Source: Acidobacteriota bacterium
Lineage (GTDB): Bacteria > Acidobacteriota > Terriglobia > Terriglobales > Acidobacteriaceae
Direction: 5' to 3'
Length of the DNA stretch: 64,000 bases
Assembly (NCBI GenBank): GCA_003225005.1
Contig: QIAN01000263.1
Coordinates: forward strand, 1 to 64,000
Under the pieces are notes generated by a model. It made no database searches and had not been told where the DNA came from. It saw only the letters and a program-made list of their open reading frames with translations. This document shows, one piece after another, positions 8,602-17,510 of the stretch. Position numbers and translations under genes: made by a program. The stretch's first letter is position 1, and the number at the start of each line of letters is the position of its first letter.

Positions 8602-10116
8602 TTATCCTTTCTCGACTGACAACAACGGCCCGAGCACATCCACATCCGGAACCGAGTCTAGCGTCCTGAGCAAAGAGATTATTTTCTCGGCCTTCGACTT
8701 GGAACAACCCGCGTATTCCGCACACCCGCGGAATTTTGTGGCCGCTTCTTCAAAGGTCATCGGATTCGCAGGGCTGCCCTTAGCGAAATCCGCCCGGCCC
8801 GTGATCATTCTTCCGTCTTTTAGGTGAATTTTCAGGATCGAGGTCATTTTGTCGAATCCGGCACTCTCGGCCTCGGGGTCGACGTAAAAGTTGATCTTTC
8901 GAATCATCTCCTGAACCTCAGGTCGATGCACGACTTTTTCCGAGAATTCTCCCAAACCGGCTTTTCTCTTCAGGAGCAAAATTGCCAGGCAGAACTCCAT
9001 GCTGAACTTGGCTTCCAGTCCGGTCTTTGGCTGGTGGTGAAGAAGAGTCGTTGTCATGTTGTGATTTGCACCGCAATCCAGCTTTTCCACTTGATCCGGT
9101 TGTACATTGTTGGCCTCGATCAGACGCATGAGTTCCGTCATCGCCGGGTGCGTGAGGGAGCCTGAAGGATAAGGCTTCAACGAAACCCCCGGGGAGGCGA
9201 ATGTCCACGGCTTTCCCAGGCGATCCATGATCGCAGCCGGATCATAAGATCCACCGAAGGCATGGAAGAAGCCGCGATCTGCTTCCAGAATTTGTTGCGC
9301 AGCCGTCCAACCCAGTGCGACAAGGTCAGCGGATACAACTCCGCTCTCGGCTGCGTGTCCCGCCTGAAACGGCTTGGTCATGGTGCCGAAATTTTCTCTC
9401 AGGCCGCCGGACTGACTGGCGACCAGGCCGAAAGTGTTCAGAATCTTCGATTGATCGAAGCCAACGAGCTTTGCCGAAGCCGCTGCGGAACCGAAGGCTC
9501 CGCATGTGCCCGTGGAATGAAATCCATCTTGATAGTGGCGGGGCGAGATCGCTTCCGCGATCTTGCATTCCACCTCGACGCCTAGGTGGTAGGCGAGCAT
9601 GAATTCCTTGCCCGAAATATTTCGCTGGGCGGAAAGTGCCAGGATCGCGGGAAGTACGGGCACGGTAGGATGGACCAGCAGGCCGTATACGCGGTCCTTC
9701 GCGGCAGAGAGTTGCGTGTCGTCAAAATCATCGGCATGAATCGAAACTCCATTCACGAATGCGGCGAAGCGTGGCGAGGTTTTGAGCGCCGATCCCGCGA
9801 TGGTGGCCTGTCCTCCGCATACTCCCATATTCTTCAGATATTGGCGGCCTATGGTTCCGGTTTCAGCTCGCGATCCTGCCAAGGCTAACCCCAATCCATC
9901 GAGGATTGACTTCTTGCCGAGTTCGATCACCTCTGGGGGAATGTCCTCGTACTTTGTGGTCGCGACAAAGCGGCCGACATAGTCGGTCAGACCAGGAGTT
10001 TTGGGGAAGTCGTTGGCCGAAACAGCGCCCGAGCCTCGCGCCGCCAGCACCGGCTTGATGAGCGCGGTGGACGCCATCGCCCCTAAGGCTAGTTTTCCGA
10101 AGTCACGCCTTAACAT
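8602..10116 (-). CDS. Exported MmgE/PrpD family protein (copy 1)
   Basis: A 504-residue MmgE/PrpD protein. The all-helical N-terminal domain begins around residue 45 (TDYVGRFVATTKYEDIPPEV) with the typical KKSILDGLGLALAG string, and the smaller alpha/beta lid follows near 290-430. Family members include 2-methylcitrate dehydratase and other hydroxy-acid dehydratases; the natural substrate here is unknown. Unusually, the N-terminus looks like a Tat signal (MLRRDFGKLALGAMASTALI), whereas known PrpD enzymes are cytoplasmic. A second exported copy lies at 21.1 kb. Spacing to its neighbours (23 bp and 12 bp) indicates one transcript with the amidohydrolase and the dehydrogenase. Confidence 0.88.
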   Translation of the reverse strand: MLRRDFGKLALGAMASTALIKPVLAARGSGAVSANDFPKTPGLTDYVGRFVATTKYEDIPPEVIELGKKSILDGLGLALAGSRAETGTIGRQYLKNMGVCGGQATIAGSALKTSPRFAAFVNGVSIHADDFDDTQLSAAKDRVYGLLVHPTVPVLPAILALSAQRNISGKEFMLAYHLGVEVECKIAEAISPRHYQDGFHSTGTCGAFGSAAASAKLVGFDQSKILNTFGLVASQSGGLRENFGTMTKPFQAGHAAESGVVSADLVALGWTAAQQILEADRGFFHAFGGSYDPAAIMDRLGKPWTFASPGVSLKPYPSGSLTHPAMTELMRLIEANNVQPDQVEKLDCGANHNMTTTLLHHQPKTGLEAKFSMEFCLAILLLKRKAGLGEFSEKVVHRPEVQEMIRKINFYVDPEAESAGFDKMTSILKIHLKDGRMITGRADFAKGSPANPMTFEEAATKFRGCAEYAGCSKSKAEKIISLLRTLDSVPDVDVLGPLLSVEKG

Positions 10117-10139
10117 TTCTTACCCGCCATTTTTCGAAT

Positions 10140-11537
10140 TTACTTCTGGCTGCATCCTTTGCCCCCTGGAGAGTTCAGATCGTTGCGGAGAACTTGACCG
10201 CCCTTCATAACGAATTTCACCCGCTCCAATTCTGTGATCTCAGCGAGCGGGTCACCGCACACGGCGACGAAGTCGGCAAATTTCCCGCGCTCGATGGAAC
10301 CGATGTCAGCGTCCCATCCCATGATCTGCGCGTCCACCATGGTGGCAGCGCGAATAACCTGCGCTGGACTCATTCCAAACTTCACCATGTATTCGAACTC
10401 TTTGGTTTGCGTCCCGTGCGGAAAGGGTCCAACTCCTGTCCCAAAGCCAATCTTGACGCCCGCGGCAACCGCACGCCGGAAGTTCGGCTCCGAGACTTCC
10501 GCCACCATGTGCCCGCCGTATTTCTTGGCATCGTGTTGCCGATCCAGCTGGTAGTGATACAGAGTGGGAATGAGGTAGATGCCCTTTGTCTTGAACAGCT
10601 GAATGTCCTCATCGGACAACTGCACTCCGTGCTCAACTGTATCCACACCGGCGACCAGACAATTGTGTAGTCCCGGCCCGGCAAATGCGTGGCAAGAAAC
10701 CTTATGCCCTTTCGCATGCGCCTCGTCAACAAATGCCTGCACTTCCTCCAGGGTGAAGGTCGGCGGATTGATGATTTTGCCGTCGGGCGAAAAACTAAAC
10801 TCGTATGCCGCGTAGAATTTTACCCAATCGGTGCCGTTCATGAGCTGCTCGCGCACGCCTTTGCGCGCTTCCCACGGCGAATCCACGGTTTCGAGCATCG
10901 ACGGCAACGGAATATCGCGCGAATAACCCTTGGGACGAAAGCCTCCGGTGGTGGCAAAACCGCGTCCCGAAACCTGTAGCCGGGGGCCTTGCACTAGTCC
11001 GTTGTTGATGGCGTCACGCAGATCTACGTCGCCATACATGCCGCCCAGTGTCTTGAGGTCGCGTAGGGTCGTGAAGCCGACGTACAAGTCACGCTGTGCA
11101 TTGACCATCGCTTCGAGGATGCGGTACTGCAGCGGCTCTTTCAACATCTGGGCATCCAGATCAGGGCCACCGGAGAAGATGTGAGTATGTCCATCGATCA
11201 GTCCGGGCAGGACGGTCGCGTTGCTCAGATCCACTACATCCGTACCCGCTGGAATGTGAACGTCGTTGGCCGATCCGACCTGCGTGATTCGAGCTCCTTC
11301 GATGAGGATTACCTGTTGCTTAGCCAGTTGCTCGGATTTTCCGTCAAACATACGTCCGGCGCGAATCGCCAGCCGCTCATGGGTTCGGGTTTGGGGCGGC
11401 GGAAGGGGCGGAGGGGGCGGAGTTTCACGTTCTTGTTCTTGCCCCGGCAAAGAGCACGGAGAGAAGCACACAGCCAAAACTAGCATCGCCGCAGTGCGCA
11501 TGAAGGTTCCAGCTGGCCGATTTGCCTCAAACGACAT
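10140..11537 (-). CDS. Secreted metal-dependent amidohydrolase
   Basis: A 465-residue amidohydrolase-superfamily protein of the imidazolonepropionase/prolidase-like group. After a signal peptide (AAMLVLAVCFSPC) comes a proline-rich linker (TPPPPPLPPP). The beta-sandwich then carries the first metal motif, DGHTHIFSGG. Later metal ligands fall in VSCHAFAG and TVEHGVQL, and the closing motif is FADFVAVCGDPL. Members hydrolyse C-N bonds in cyclic amides or Xaa-Pro peptides; the substrate is unknown. The start at 11537 is supported by AGGAGG four bases upstream. The gene begins 8 bp after the ACS-type transporter ends, so the two are probably co-translated. Confidence 0.87.
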   Translation of the reverse strand: MSFEANRPAGTFMRTAAMLVLAVCFSPCSLPGQEQERETPPPPPLPPPQTRTHERLAIRAGRMFDGKSEQLAKQQVILIEGARITQVGSANDVHIPAGTDVVDLSNATVLPGLIDGHTHIFSGGPDLDAQMLKEPLQYRILEAMVNAQRDLYVGFTTLRDLKTLGGMYGDVDLRDAINNGLVQGPRLQVSGRGFATTGGFRPKGYSRDIPLPSMLETVDSPWEARKGVREQLMNGTDWVKFYAAYEFSFSPDGKIINPPTFTLEEVQAFVDEAHAKGHKVSCHAFAGPGLHNCLVAGVDTVEHGVQLSDEDIQLFKTKGIYLIPTLYHYQLDRQHDAKKYGGHMVAEVSEPNFRRAVAAGVKIGFGTGVGPFPHGTQTKEFEYMVKFGMSPAQVIRAATMVDAQIMGWDADIGSIERGKFADFVAVCGDPLAEITELERVKFVMKGGQVLRNDLNSPGGKGCSQK

Positions 11538-11545
11538 CGTCCCTC

Positions 11546-12847
11546 CTACGATCTGGCGTCCGCATCTTTGGGAGCAGTCTTGATAAGAATGGTGAGTCCG
11601 GCAGCGACCAAGGTAATCACGCCCAGATAGGTGAATCCCGACAGGAAACTTCCCGTCCGTTTGTTGAGATACCCCACGATTAACGGGGCGAAATACGCAC
11701 CCAGGTTGCCGATAGCGTTTACAAAACCCATTACCGAGCCGACGATCTTCGGTGACAACGTTTCTGTTGGGATAGCCCAGAATGCGCCCATGGGGCCGTA
11801 AGCTCCTACGCCGCTCAGTGCGATAAAGGTAAAAGCAATCAGCAGTGAATGAGGAATGCTGAGGACAGCGAGAAGGATCGAAGTCCCACCAAACAACATG
11901 GCTGCGGCGGCATGCAAACGGCGCTCCCGCATTTTATCCGAATGACGCGAGACCAGCAGCACAGAGACGGCGCCCACGATGAAAGGCATGGTGTACAGAA
12001 TTCCTGTCGAAAGGCTGCTGAGTATCCTGAATTTTCCCATGGCGCTGGGCAGCCAAAATAACAGCCCCATCTGTCCACTCACGAAACAGAAATAGATGGC
12101 TGCCAGAAGAAACACCTGAGGCCGCAGCAGCGCGCGAAGAAAGGGAACTTTTTCCGATCCTTCCAGCGCAGACGACTCGCGACGCAGAGTCTCTACCAGC
12201 CGAATGCGCTCGTCCTCTGGTAGCCAAGCTGCCTCCGAAGGATGATCCTCGATAAATACCAGCCAGATCGCCAGCCACAAAAACGGCAAAGAACCTTCGG
12301 CGACCAGCATCACACGCCAGTTCCAGTGGTCCAAAATCCACCCAGAAAAAGGCGAGGCCAATATTACAGCTCCCGGCAAGCAGAGCAGCCAAAATGCATT
12401 GGCGCGGGCACGCTCGGAGCGGGAGAACCAGTGCGAGAGCAGGATCAACGTGGCCGGATAAACCCCGCTCTCCGCCACGCCCAGCAGCAAGCGCAGCCAC
12501 AGGAGTTCGTGATAGCTACGGGCAAAGCCGCATCCCACCGCAAACAGAGCCCACAGAACCAGTAGAACGCTGATGAACTTCTTCGCGCTCCAATGCTTGG
12601 CCAGATGCCCGCCGGGAATCTGCAATGCCAGGTAGCCCCAGAAGAAGATGCCGGCCACAGTTCCGGCTTGTTGCGGATCCAGATGGAGATCGCGGCTGAT
12701 GTGCGGCAAGGCGAGAGATATGTTCGTCCGATCGATAAAGGCGATCGTGTACATAATCAGCGCCACGGGGATGATGCGGATCCAGCGGATTGAAGTCCGC
12801 GATGCACTCATTTCGCCCTTGGCATCGGTCTGGTCGTCGGTTGTCAT
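11546..12847 (-). CDS. MFS transporter, anion:cation symporter (ACS) type
   Basis: A 433-residue, 12-helix major-facilitator protein. The opening reads RIIPVALIMYTIAFIDRTNIS, the ACS-family signature shared with galactonate, hexuronate, phthalate and tartrate transporters. Helix 4-5 carries RLLLGVAESGVYPA and RSERARANAFW, also typical. It would import an organic anion with protons across the inner membrane. As second gene in the leftward operon, followed by amidohydrolase, PrpD and tartrate/malate dehydrogenase genes, it is a likely uptake route for the compound those enzymes process. No clear ribosome-binding site precedes ATG 12847. Confidence 0.9.
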   Translation of the reverse strand: MTTDDQTDAKGEMSASRTSIRWIRIIPVALIMYTIAFIDRTNISLALPHISRDLHLDPQQAGTVAGIFFWGYLALQIPGGHLAKHWSAKKFISVLLVLWALFAVGCGFARSYHELLWLRLLLGVAESGVYPATLILLSHWFSRSERARANAFWLLCLPGAVILASPFSGWILDHWNWRVMLVAEGSLPFLWLAIWLVFIEDHPSEAAWLPEDERIRLVETLRRESSALEGSEKVPFLRALLRPQVFLLAAIYFCFVSGQMGLLFWLPSAMGKFRILSSLSTGILYTMPFIVGAVSVLLVSRHSDKMRERRLHAAAAMLFGGTSILLAVLSIPHSLLIAFTFIALSGVGAYGPMGAFWAIPTETLSPKIVGSVMGFVNAIGNLGAYFAPLIVGYLNKRTGSFLSGFTYLGVITLVAAGLTILIKTAPKDADARS

Positions 12848-12925
12848 TGAGATAACTGAGGATCGCGAATGTGACCGTCCAGACCACAGACCGGGAACGG
12901 ATGCGCCAGTCCAGCAAAGCCTTCG

Positions 12926-13945
12926 CTAGGGCTGTATCTCGTATACGCGAACTTCGGCGTCCTTATTCTCGTGATGAGGGACGGCGAGATAGTAGCGATT
13001 TAATTCCGGCACCACAATGCCCGTCTTTGCCCGGAACGCTCCGGGAACCTTGGCCAACAAAGCGTAATGATCGGAGTCTTTCTGCTCGAAAACGTCCACA
13101 GCCCCGTCGCCGGCCAGATAAAGGCGCTTATGCGGGGCGTCATAACTCATGTCATCGACCATGCCCACTGCTGGCAAGCTGGTGATGACTTTGCCGCTGT
13201 CCGAGTTAAGCACAATCAACTTTCCCGGATTTCTGGTGGTCACAAACAAGCGGTGCTCCGGTTCGTCAAAAGCCATGGCCACATTCAGTTTGTCGCCCGC
13301 GGGCAAAGGCCAAGTGGCCGACAATGCAGACTTGTTCCGGTCGAGGACCCCGACCGCACTCTTACCCGTAAGATTGATGAACATGCGTGGTCCAGACTTC
13401 TCCAGGACGATCGCCTCGACATGATTGGTGTCTATTTTTATATCGCGTAGCTTCTTGGAGTTGTCGGTATCAATCACACTGATCAACGAATATGGGGTAT
13501 GCGCCTCCCGCCCACCGTTGACGACGTAAAGGTAATGAGTGGCGGGATCGTACGCGATGGAATCCGCATCGACAGAGACTTTGATCTCGCCCAGCAATTT
13601 ATAACTATCGCGGTCATATATCTGGACCGCGGAAGCGTCACCCGCCACGATGAAAAGCTTCTCTAAATCCTTACGGATGAGAATTGCATGTGGCGCCTTC
13701 ACATCTTCAATGGTGTGAATCAGCTGGTTTGTGTTGGTATCGAAGACCAGAACCTTCCCATTCTCCTCGCCGGTCAGGAAGAGACGGTGCCCATCGACGT
13801 CGGGAGCGAAATGGTCGAAGTCGCCATCGTGGAGCCCGGGCAGGGGAATAGTCGCTACCAGCTTCAGGGGTGCGTGATCTTGACCTTGGCAGCTGACTGC
13901 GAGAGCGACCCAAAGCGCACAAATGACCCGTTGCCTGGGCTTCAT
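12926..13945 (-). CDS. Exported YVTN/YncE-like beta-propeller (copy 1)
   Basis: A 339-residue protein with a signal peptide (QRVICALWVALAVSCQG) and a seven-bladed beta-propeller made of YVTN repeats, visible as recurring strings such as KVLVFDTNTNQLIHTI and GKLIVLNSDSGKVI. There are no haem motifs or catalytic residues. Propellers of this type bind ligands or partner proteins in the periplasm; YncE of E. coli is the best-known relative. It is the first gene of the leftward operon and is divergent from copy 2 at 14.26 kb. Copies 1, 2 and 3 (at 22.6 kb) share length and wording and look like paralogues. Confidence 0.85.
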   Translation of the reverse strand: MKPRQRVICALWVALAVSCQGQDHAPLKLVATIPLPGLHDGDFDHFAPDVDGHRLFLTGEENGKVLVFDTNTNQLIHTIEDVKAPHAILIRKDLEKLFIVAGDASAVQIYDRDSYKLLGEIKVSVDADSIAYDPATHYLYVVNGGREAHTPYSLISVIDTDNSKKLRDIKIDTNHVEAIVLEKSGPRMFINLTGKSAVGVLDRNKSALSATWPLPAGDKLNVAMAFDEPEHRLFVTTRNPGKLIVLNSDSGKVITSLPAVGMVDDMSYDAPHKRLYLAGDGAVDVFEQKDSDHYALLAKVPGAFRAKTGIVVPELNRYYLAVPHHENKDAEVRVYEIQP

Positions 13946-14004
13946 GATTTCCCTCCGAAGTGATGCGCAAGCCGATGAAAATCTTGGTGCTCGACGGGCG
14001 GATG

Positions 14005-14018
14005 CTACGCTAGCGTAG
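14005..14018. promoter_or_regulatory. 14-bp perfect palindrome in divergent promoter region
   Basis: CTACGCTAGCGTAG reads identically on both strands. It lies 60 bp upstream of the leftward propeller gene and about 240 bp upstream of the rightward one. Such a site would suit a dimeric repressor or activator binding near the leftward promoter. No regulator is assigned, and the reading as an operator is inference from position and symmetry. Confidence 0.5.
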
Positions 14019-14125
14019 TTATTGAGTCAACGTCTCCTCTCCGTGGGGAGAGACCAGGGAGCGATGCGGCGGACCAAAGTAGCGTGTTTTCAAGCAAAAC
14101 TCATGCTGTCCCGTTTTGTCAGCTA

Positions 14126-14143
14126 AACAGAAATTAATGTTGG
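14126..14143 (+). promoter_or_regulatory. 18-bp repeated element, copy A
   Basis: AACAGAAATTAATGTTGG lies about 115 bp before the start of propeller copy 2. The identical 18 bases recur at 17439-17456 in front of the TonB receptor gene. The two-component system encoded between the copies makes an OmpR-type binding site a reasonable guess, but no repeat spacing typical of OmpR boxes could be confirmed. Confidence 0.5.
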
Positions 14144-14258
14144 TTTCAGTTCACATTGCGATGGATGAATTATGCTGTCCGCGCTGCTTGTGGCGCGGGC
14201 TGCGAGGCCGCAGCAGATCCGTCCCACAAAATATGGAACTCACGTTAGGGAGAGAATC

Positions 14259-15269
14259 ATGAAGAAATGGGTTTTCGTTCTGATGACGGTTTTCATCGCT
14301 CTGGATACCCCGGTGCAGAGTCAAGAGACCGCGCCGCTCAAGCTGGTCCAGACCATTACGCTGCCTCCCGACGTGAAAGGACATTTTGATCATTTTGAGG
14401 TCGATATAAAGGGCAACCGGCTTTTTGCGACTCCGGAGTCCTATAAAGCTGTGCTGGTTTTTGATCTCAAGACGGGCAAGCCCGTCCACACCATATCCGG
14501 GATCGAGAGGCCCCATGCCGTGCTCTATCGCGAAGACCTCAACCGCATCTATGTGACCGATGGGGAGGCGGGGGATCTCAAGATATTTGACGGCAAAACC
14601 TACACTCTGCTGTCCCGCGTGAAGCTGCTGGAGGACGCTGATTCAATCGGATACGATCCGACCACCAAGTATCTATATATCGACAATGGCGGTGGGGACG
14701 TCCACCAGACGTACTCCATGCTCAGCGTCGTAGATACTACCGCAGGCAAAAAACTCGCCGATATCAAGATCGACGGGGAAACGCTGGAGGCCATGGCGCT
14801 GGAGAAATCCAGTCCTAAGATGTACGTCAACAACCGGGACAAGAGTCAGGTTGACGTGGTTGACCGAGACAAACGCGAGGTGGTCGCCAGTTGGCCTGTC
14901 ACCAAATGTAAGGGCCCGGTGGCGATGGGGTTCGACGAGACGAACCATCGGTTATTCGTGGCTTGCCGCAGCGGAGACATCGTGGTGTTGAACACGCAAA
15001 CCGGAAAGGAAGTTACCGCTTTAGCCATGACAAAAGGTGTCGATGACCTGACTTACGATCCGGCCAAAAAGCGTATTTATGCCGCGGGTGACGGCAGCGT
15101 AGATGTGTATGAGCAGATGGATCGAGACAGCTACAAGCTGCTTGCAAAAATACCGACGGGGCCGGTCGGAAGAACGGCGCGCCTGGTTCCTGAACTGAAT
15201 CGCTACTTCGTGGCGGTTCCCCAGCACGGTACGACGAGCGCCGAGATTCTGGTCTTCGAGGTGCACTAA
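14259..15269 (+). CDS. Exported YVTN/YncE-like beta-propeller (copy 2)
   Basis: The ORF track begins at 14172, but ATG 14259 follows an AGGGAGAGA site and gives a standard signal peptide (MKKWVFVLMTVFIALDTPVQS) and a 336-residue protein matching copies 1 and 3 in length. YVTN-type blades recur (VLVFDLKTGKPVHTI, DVVDRDKREVV, IVVLNTQTGKEV). The protein should be periplasmic and probably binds a ligand or partner. It precedes the response regulator by 93 bp on the same strand, and the 18-bp element lies upstream, so its expression may be tied to the adjacent two-component system. Confidence 0.87.
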   Translation: MKKWVFVLMTVFIALDTPVQSQETAPLKLVQTITLPPDVKGHFDHFEVDIKGNRLFATPESYKAVLVFDLKTGKPVHTISGIERPHAVLYREDLNRIYVTDGEAGDLKIFDGKTYTLLSRVKLLEDADSIGYDPTTKYLYIDNGGGDVHQTYSMLSVVDTTAGKKLADIKIDGETLEAMALEKSSPKMYVNNRDKSQVDVVDRDKREVVASWPVTKCKGPVAMGFDETNHRLFVACRSGDIVVLNTQTGKEVTALAMTKGVDDLTYDPAKKRIYAAGDGSVDVYEQMDRDSYKLLAKIPTGPVGRTARLVPELNRYFVAVPQHGTTSAEILVFEVH

Positions 15270-15362
15270 GGACCTGGGAAAGAAAGGCGGGATCAAACCG
15301 ATCGAGTGGGCGCTTGGTTTGATGGGGGCGCAAGCAAAGTGCGATGATATTGAGGAAGGTCT

Positions 15363-16040
15363 ATGCGGATCTTGTTGGTCGAAGACGAACGAAAGGTTGC
15401 CAGCTTCATCGCACGCGCCTTGCGAGAAAACACATACGCAGTGGACGTGGTTGAAACCGGCGAGAAGGCCCTTGAGTCCGGCATAGATGTTTCTTACGAC
15501 GCCATCCTCCTCGACGTCCGGTTGCCTGGTCTTAGCGGGATCGAAGTCTGCCGCGAGTTGCGCCAACGCGGGATAGAGGCTCCCGTCATGATGCTCACGG
15601 CTCGGGGTTTGATCGAGCAGAGAGTGGAGGGACTCGATGCCGGCGCTGACGACTACCTCACCAAGCCCTTTGTCCTGGCAGAGCTCCTCGCGCGGGTGCG
15701 GGCGCTGGTTCGGCGCGGCTTCCATAGCGGCAACGCAAAGCTGCGCTATGGAGACCTCGCTCTCGATCGTCACCGCCGCCGGGCTACACGCGGGCAGGAG
15801 ATCATTCCCCTTACCACCAAAGAATTCGCTCTGCTCGAGCTTTTCCTGCTACGTGCTCCGGAACTGGTTACCCGCAGCGAAATCGTCGAGCATGTATGGG
15901 ATTGTCACTTCGACAGCCAGACCAACCTGGTCGAGGTGTACATCAACCGTTTGCGCCAGAAACTTGACCAGAATCGATCGGCAAAGCTGATTCATACCGT
16001 TCGGGGCGTCGGCTATCGCCTGGGAGTGCCGGAATCATGA
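15363..16040 (+). CDS. OmpR-family response regulator
   Basis: A 225-residue regulator. The receiver domain (1-115) carries the acidic pocket VEDE, the phospho-acceptor Asp51 (ILLDVRLPGL) and the conserved Lys101 (LTKPF). The C-terminal winged-helix DNA-binding domain spans about 125-222 (LTTKEFALLELFL, VEVYINRLRQKL, HTVRGVGYRLG). The wording is closest to the CusR/copper-type branch, although no metal gene is nearby. The stop overlaps the kinase start by four bases (ATGA), so the pair is translationally coupled. Probable targets are the propeller and TonB receptor genes that carry the shared 18-bp element. Confidence 0.93.
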   Translation: MRILLVEDERKVASFIARALRENTYAVDVVETGEKALESGIDVSYDAILLDVRLPGLSGIEVCRELRQRGIEAPVMMLTARGLIEQRVEGLDAGADDYLTKPFVLAELLARVRALVRRGFHSGNAKLRYGDLALDRHRRRATRGQEIIPLTTKEFALLELFLLRAPELVTRSEIVEHVWDCHFDSQTNLVEVYINRLRQKLDQNRSAKLIHTVRGVGYRLGVPES

Positions 16041-17461
16041 AAGCGAAAACGCTTCGTTTTCGAATGATGTTGCTCTTCACTACCGTAGTTGGGGTACTGC
16101 TGGCTGGGTCCTATCTTGCATTCTGGGGGCTCCTGTCCCACGAAATTCCCACTCAACTCAACCGCCAGCTGCTGGAGACGTCTCGTCCCCTTATTGCTGA
16201 CATCATTACAGAACCGAACGCACAGGATATCAAGCGGCTGGACATCCCGGGCGAGTTTTTCGAGTTGCTGGATGCTACCGGCGGCATTCTTCAATATTCG
16301 AGAAATCTTACAACTCCAATCGCTTTGAATGGAATGAGTCTGCCCATTTCACGTCCCACTTTCGGAATTGGAACCATCGGGAACACCCAAACGCTGCGCG
16401 TCGCCCTGATCCCTTTTCAACAAGGGAGTCGGTCACGTGTTCTGGTGGTGGCTATCCCGACGCTTGGCACTAGCCGCGTGCTGGATAGCTTTGGCAGCAT
16501 CGCCTTGCTGCTTTTCCCCTTGAGTCTGCTGCTCACGGCGGGCATCTCCGCTTTCTATGTAGGCAGAAGCCTTGCACCGGTGACAGCGCTTACCCAGCAC
16601 GCCGCCCTGATGGCGAAGCGGGTCACAAACCGCCAGGGATTCTGGACACCTCTGCCGGTATCTTCTCCCCATGACGAACTGGGGCTGTTGGCGGAGACGT
16701 TTAATCACCTCTTGCGGGGGGTAGATTCAGCGGTGGGCCAGTTGCGGCAATTTGTGACGGACGCCTCGCACGAGCTGCGGACCCCGCTGGCCGTCCTTCA
16801 CGGCGAGACTGAGTTGTTGCTTTCCAAACCGCGCAGCGCTGAGGAATATCGAAGAACTCTTGTCTTGTTCGATGATGAGTTCAAAAAACTGACTCGGATC
16901 GTGGAAGGTCTATTTACGCTTTCGATGGCCGATGCCGGACAACTTCACCTGCTGTCTGAGCCGCTCTACATCAACGAGGTTCTGGAAGAGGCTTGCGCGC
17001 TGGTGACATCGCGTGCGCGTGCAAAAAATATTGCCATCCTACGAGAGCTGAGTCGGGAAGTTGCCTACTGCGGGGACGAAGCTTTCCTCCATCAACTGTT
17101 TCTAATATTTCTCGATAATGCGATCAAGTACTCCCCTGAGTGCACCCAGGTTCGCGTGTCTCTGGTCGAGCAGGATGGAACGATACAGGCTCGTTTTGAA
17201 GACCAGGGCATCGGAATCTCCAGCGAGCATCTGGCCTTCATATTTGAGCGCTTCTACCGTGCCGCGCCGCCCACTGGCGTGGAGGCTCATAGCGGAGGTC
17301 TCGGCCTGGCCATCGCACAGGCCATCGTCCGTACCCAAGGTGGCGTCATCGAGTGCCACTCTACCCTGGGAGTCGGCTCAACCTTCACTGTGGTACTGCC
17401 GACTGCTTCCCCCGAGACTAACCTCAAAAGTAAACCTGAACAGAAATTAATGTTGGGTTAA
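16037..17461 (+). CDS. Sensor histidine kinase
   Basis: A 474-residue membrane kinase. TM1 lies at about 10-33 and a periplasmic sensor of some 115 residues follows. TM2 is at about 153-175, with a HAMP linker from about 176. The dimerisation helix bears His245 in DASHELRTPLAVLHGE. The ATP-binding domain has an N box (FLDNAIKYSPE), G1 (FEDQGIGIS) and G2 (SGGLGLAIAQAI). It should phosphorylate the upstream OmpR-type regulator. The signal it senses is unknown, and the sensor shows no cysteine or histidine cluster that would suggest metal binding. The last codons (EQKLMLG) are themselves part of the second 18-bp element. Confidence 0.93.
   Translation: MKAKTLRFRMMLLFTTVVGVLLAGSYLAFWGLLSHEIPTQLNRQLLETSRPLIADIITEPNAQDIKRLDIPGEFFELLDATGGILQYSRNLTTPIALNGMSLPISRPTFGIGTIGNTQTLRVALIPFQQGSRSRVLVVAIPTLGTSRVLDSFGSIALLLFPLSLLLTAGISAFYVGRSLAPVTALTQHAALMAKRVTNRQGFWTPLPVSSPHDELGLLAETFNHLLRGVDSAVGQLRQFVTDASHELRTPLAVLHGETELLLSKPRSAEEYRRTLVLFDDEFKKLTRIVEGLFTLSMADAGQLHLLSEPLYINEVLEEACALVTSRARAKNIAILRELSREVAYCGDEAFLHQLFLIFLDNAIKYSPECTQVRVSLVEQDGTIQARFEDQGIGISSEHLAFIFERFYRAAPPTGVEAHSGGLGLAIAQAIVRTQGGVIECHSTLGVGSTFTVVLPTASPETNLKSKPEQKLMLG
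17439..17456 (+). promoter_or_regulatory. 18-bp repeated element, copy B
   Basis: AACAGAAATTAATGTTGG overlaps the 3' end of the histidine kinase gene and lies 54 bp before the TonB receptor start. It is identical to the copy upstream of propeller 2. Being inside coding sequence in one copy and intergenic in the other, the identity is not explained by a shared protein motif and favours a regulatory role. Confidence 0.5.
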
Positions 17462-17510
17462 CTGCGCGATAGGCGTACAGTGGCACCGCCACGAGTGTGG
17501 AGGGAGCCCA

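Noticed and set aside
14142-14159. Sigma-54 promoter (GG...GC) next to the 18-bp element
   Set aside because: The GG to GC spacing is too long for a -24/-12 promoter.
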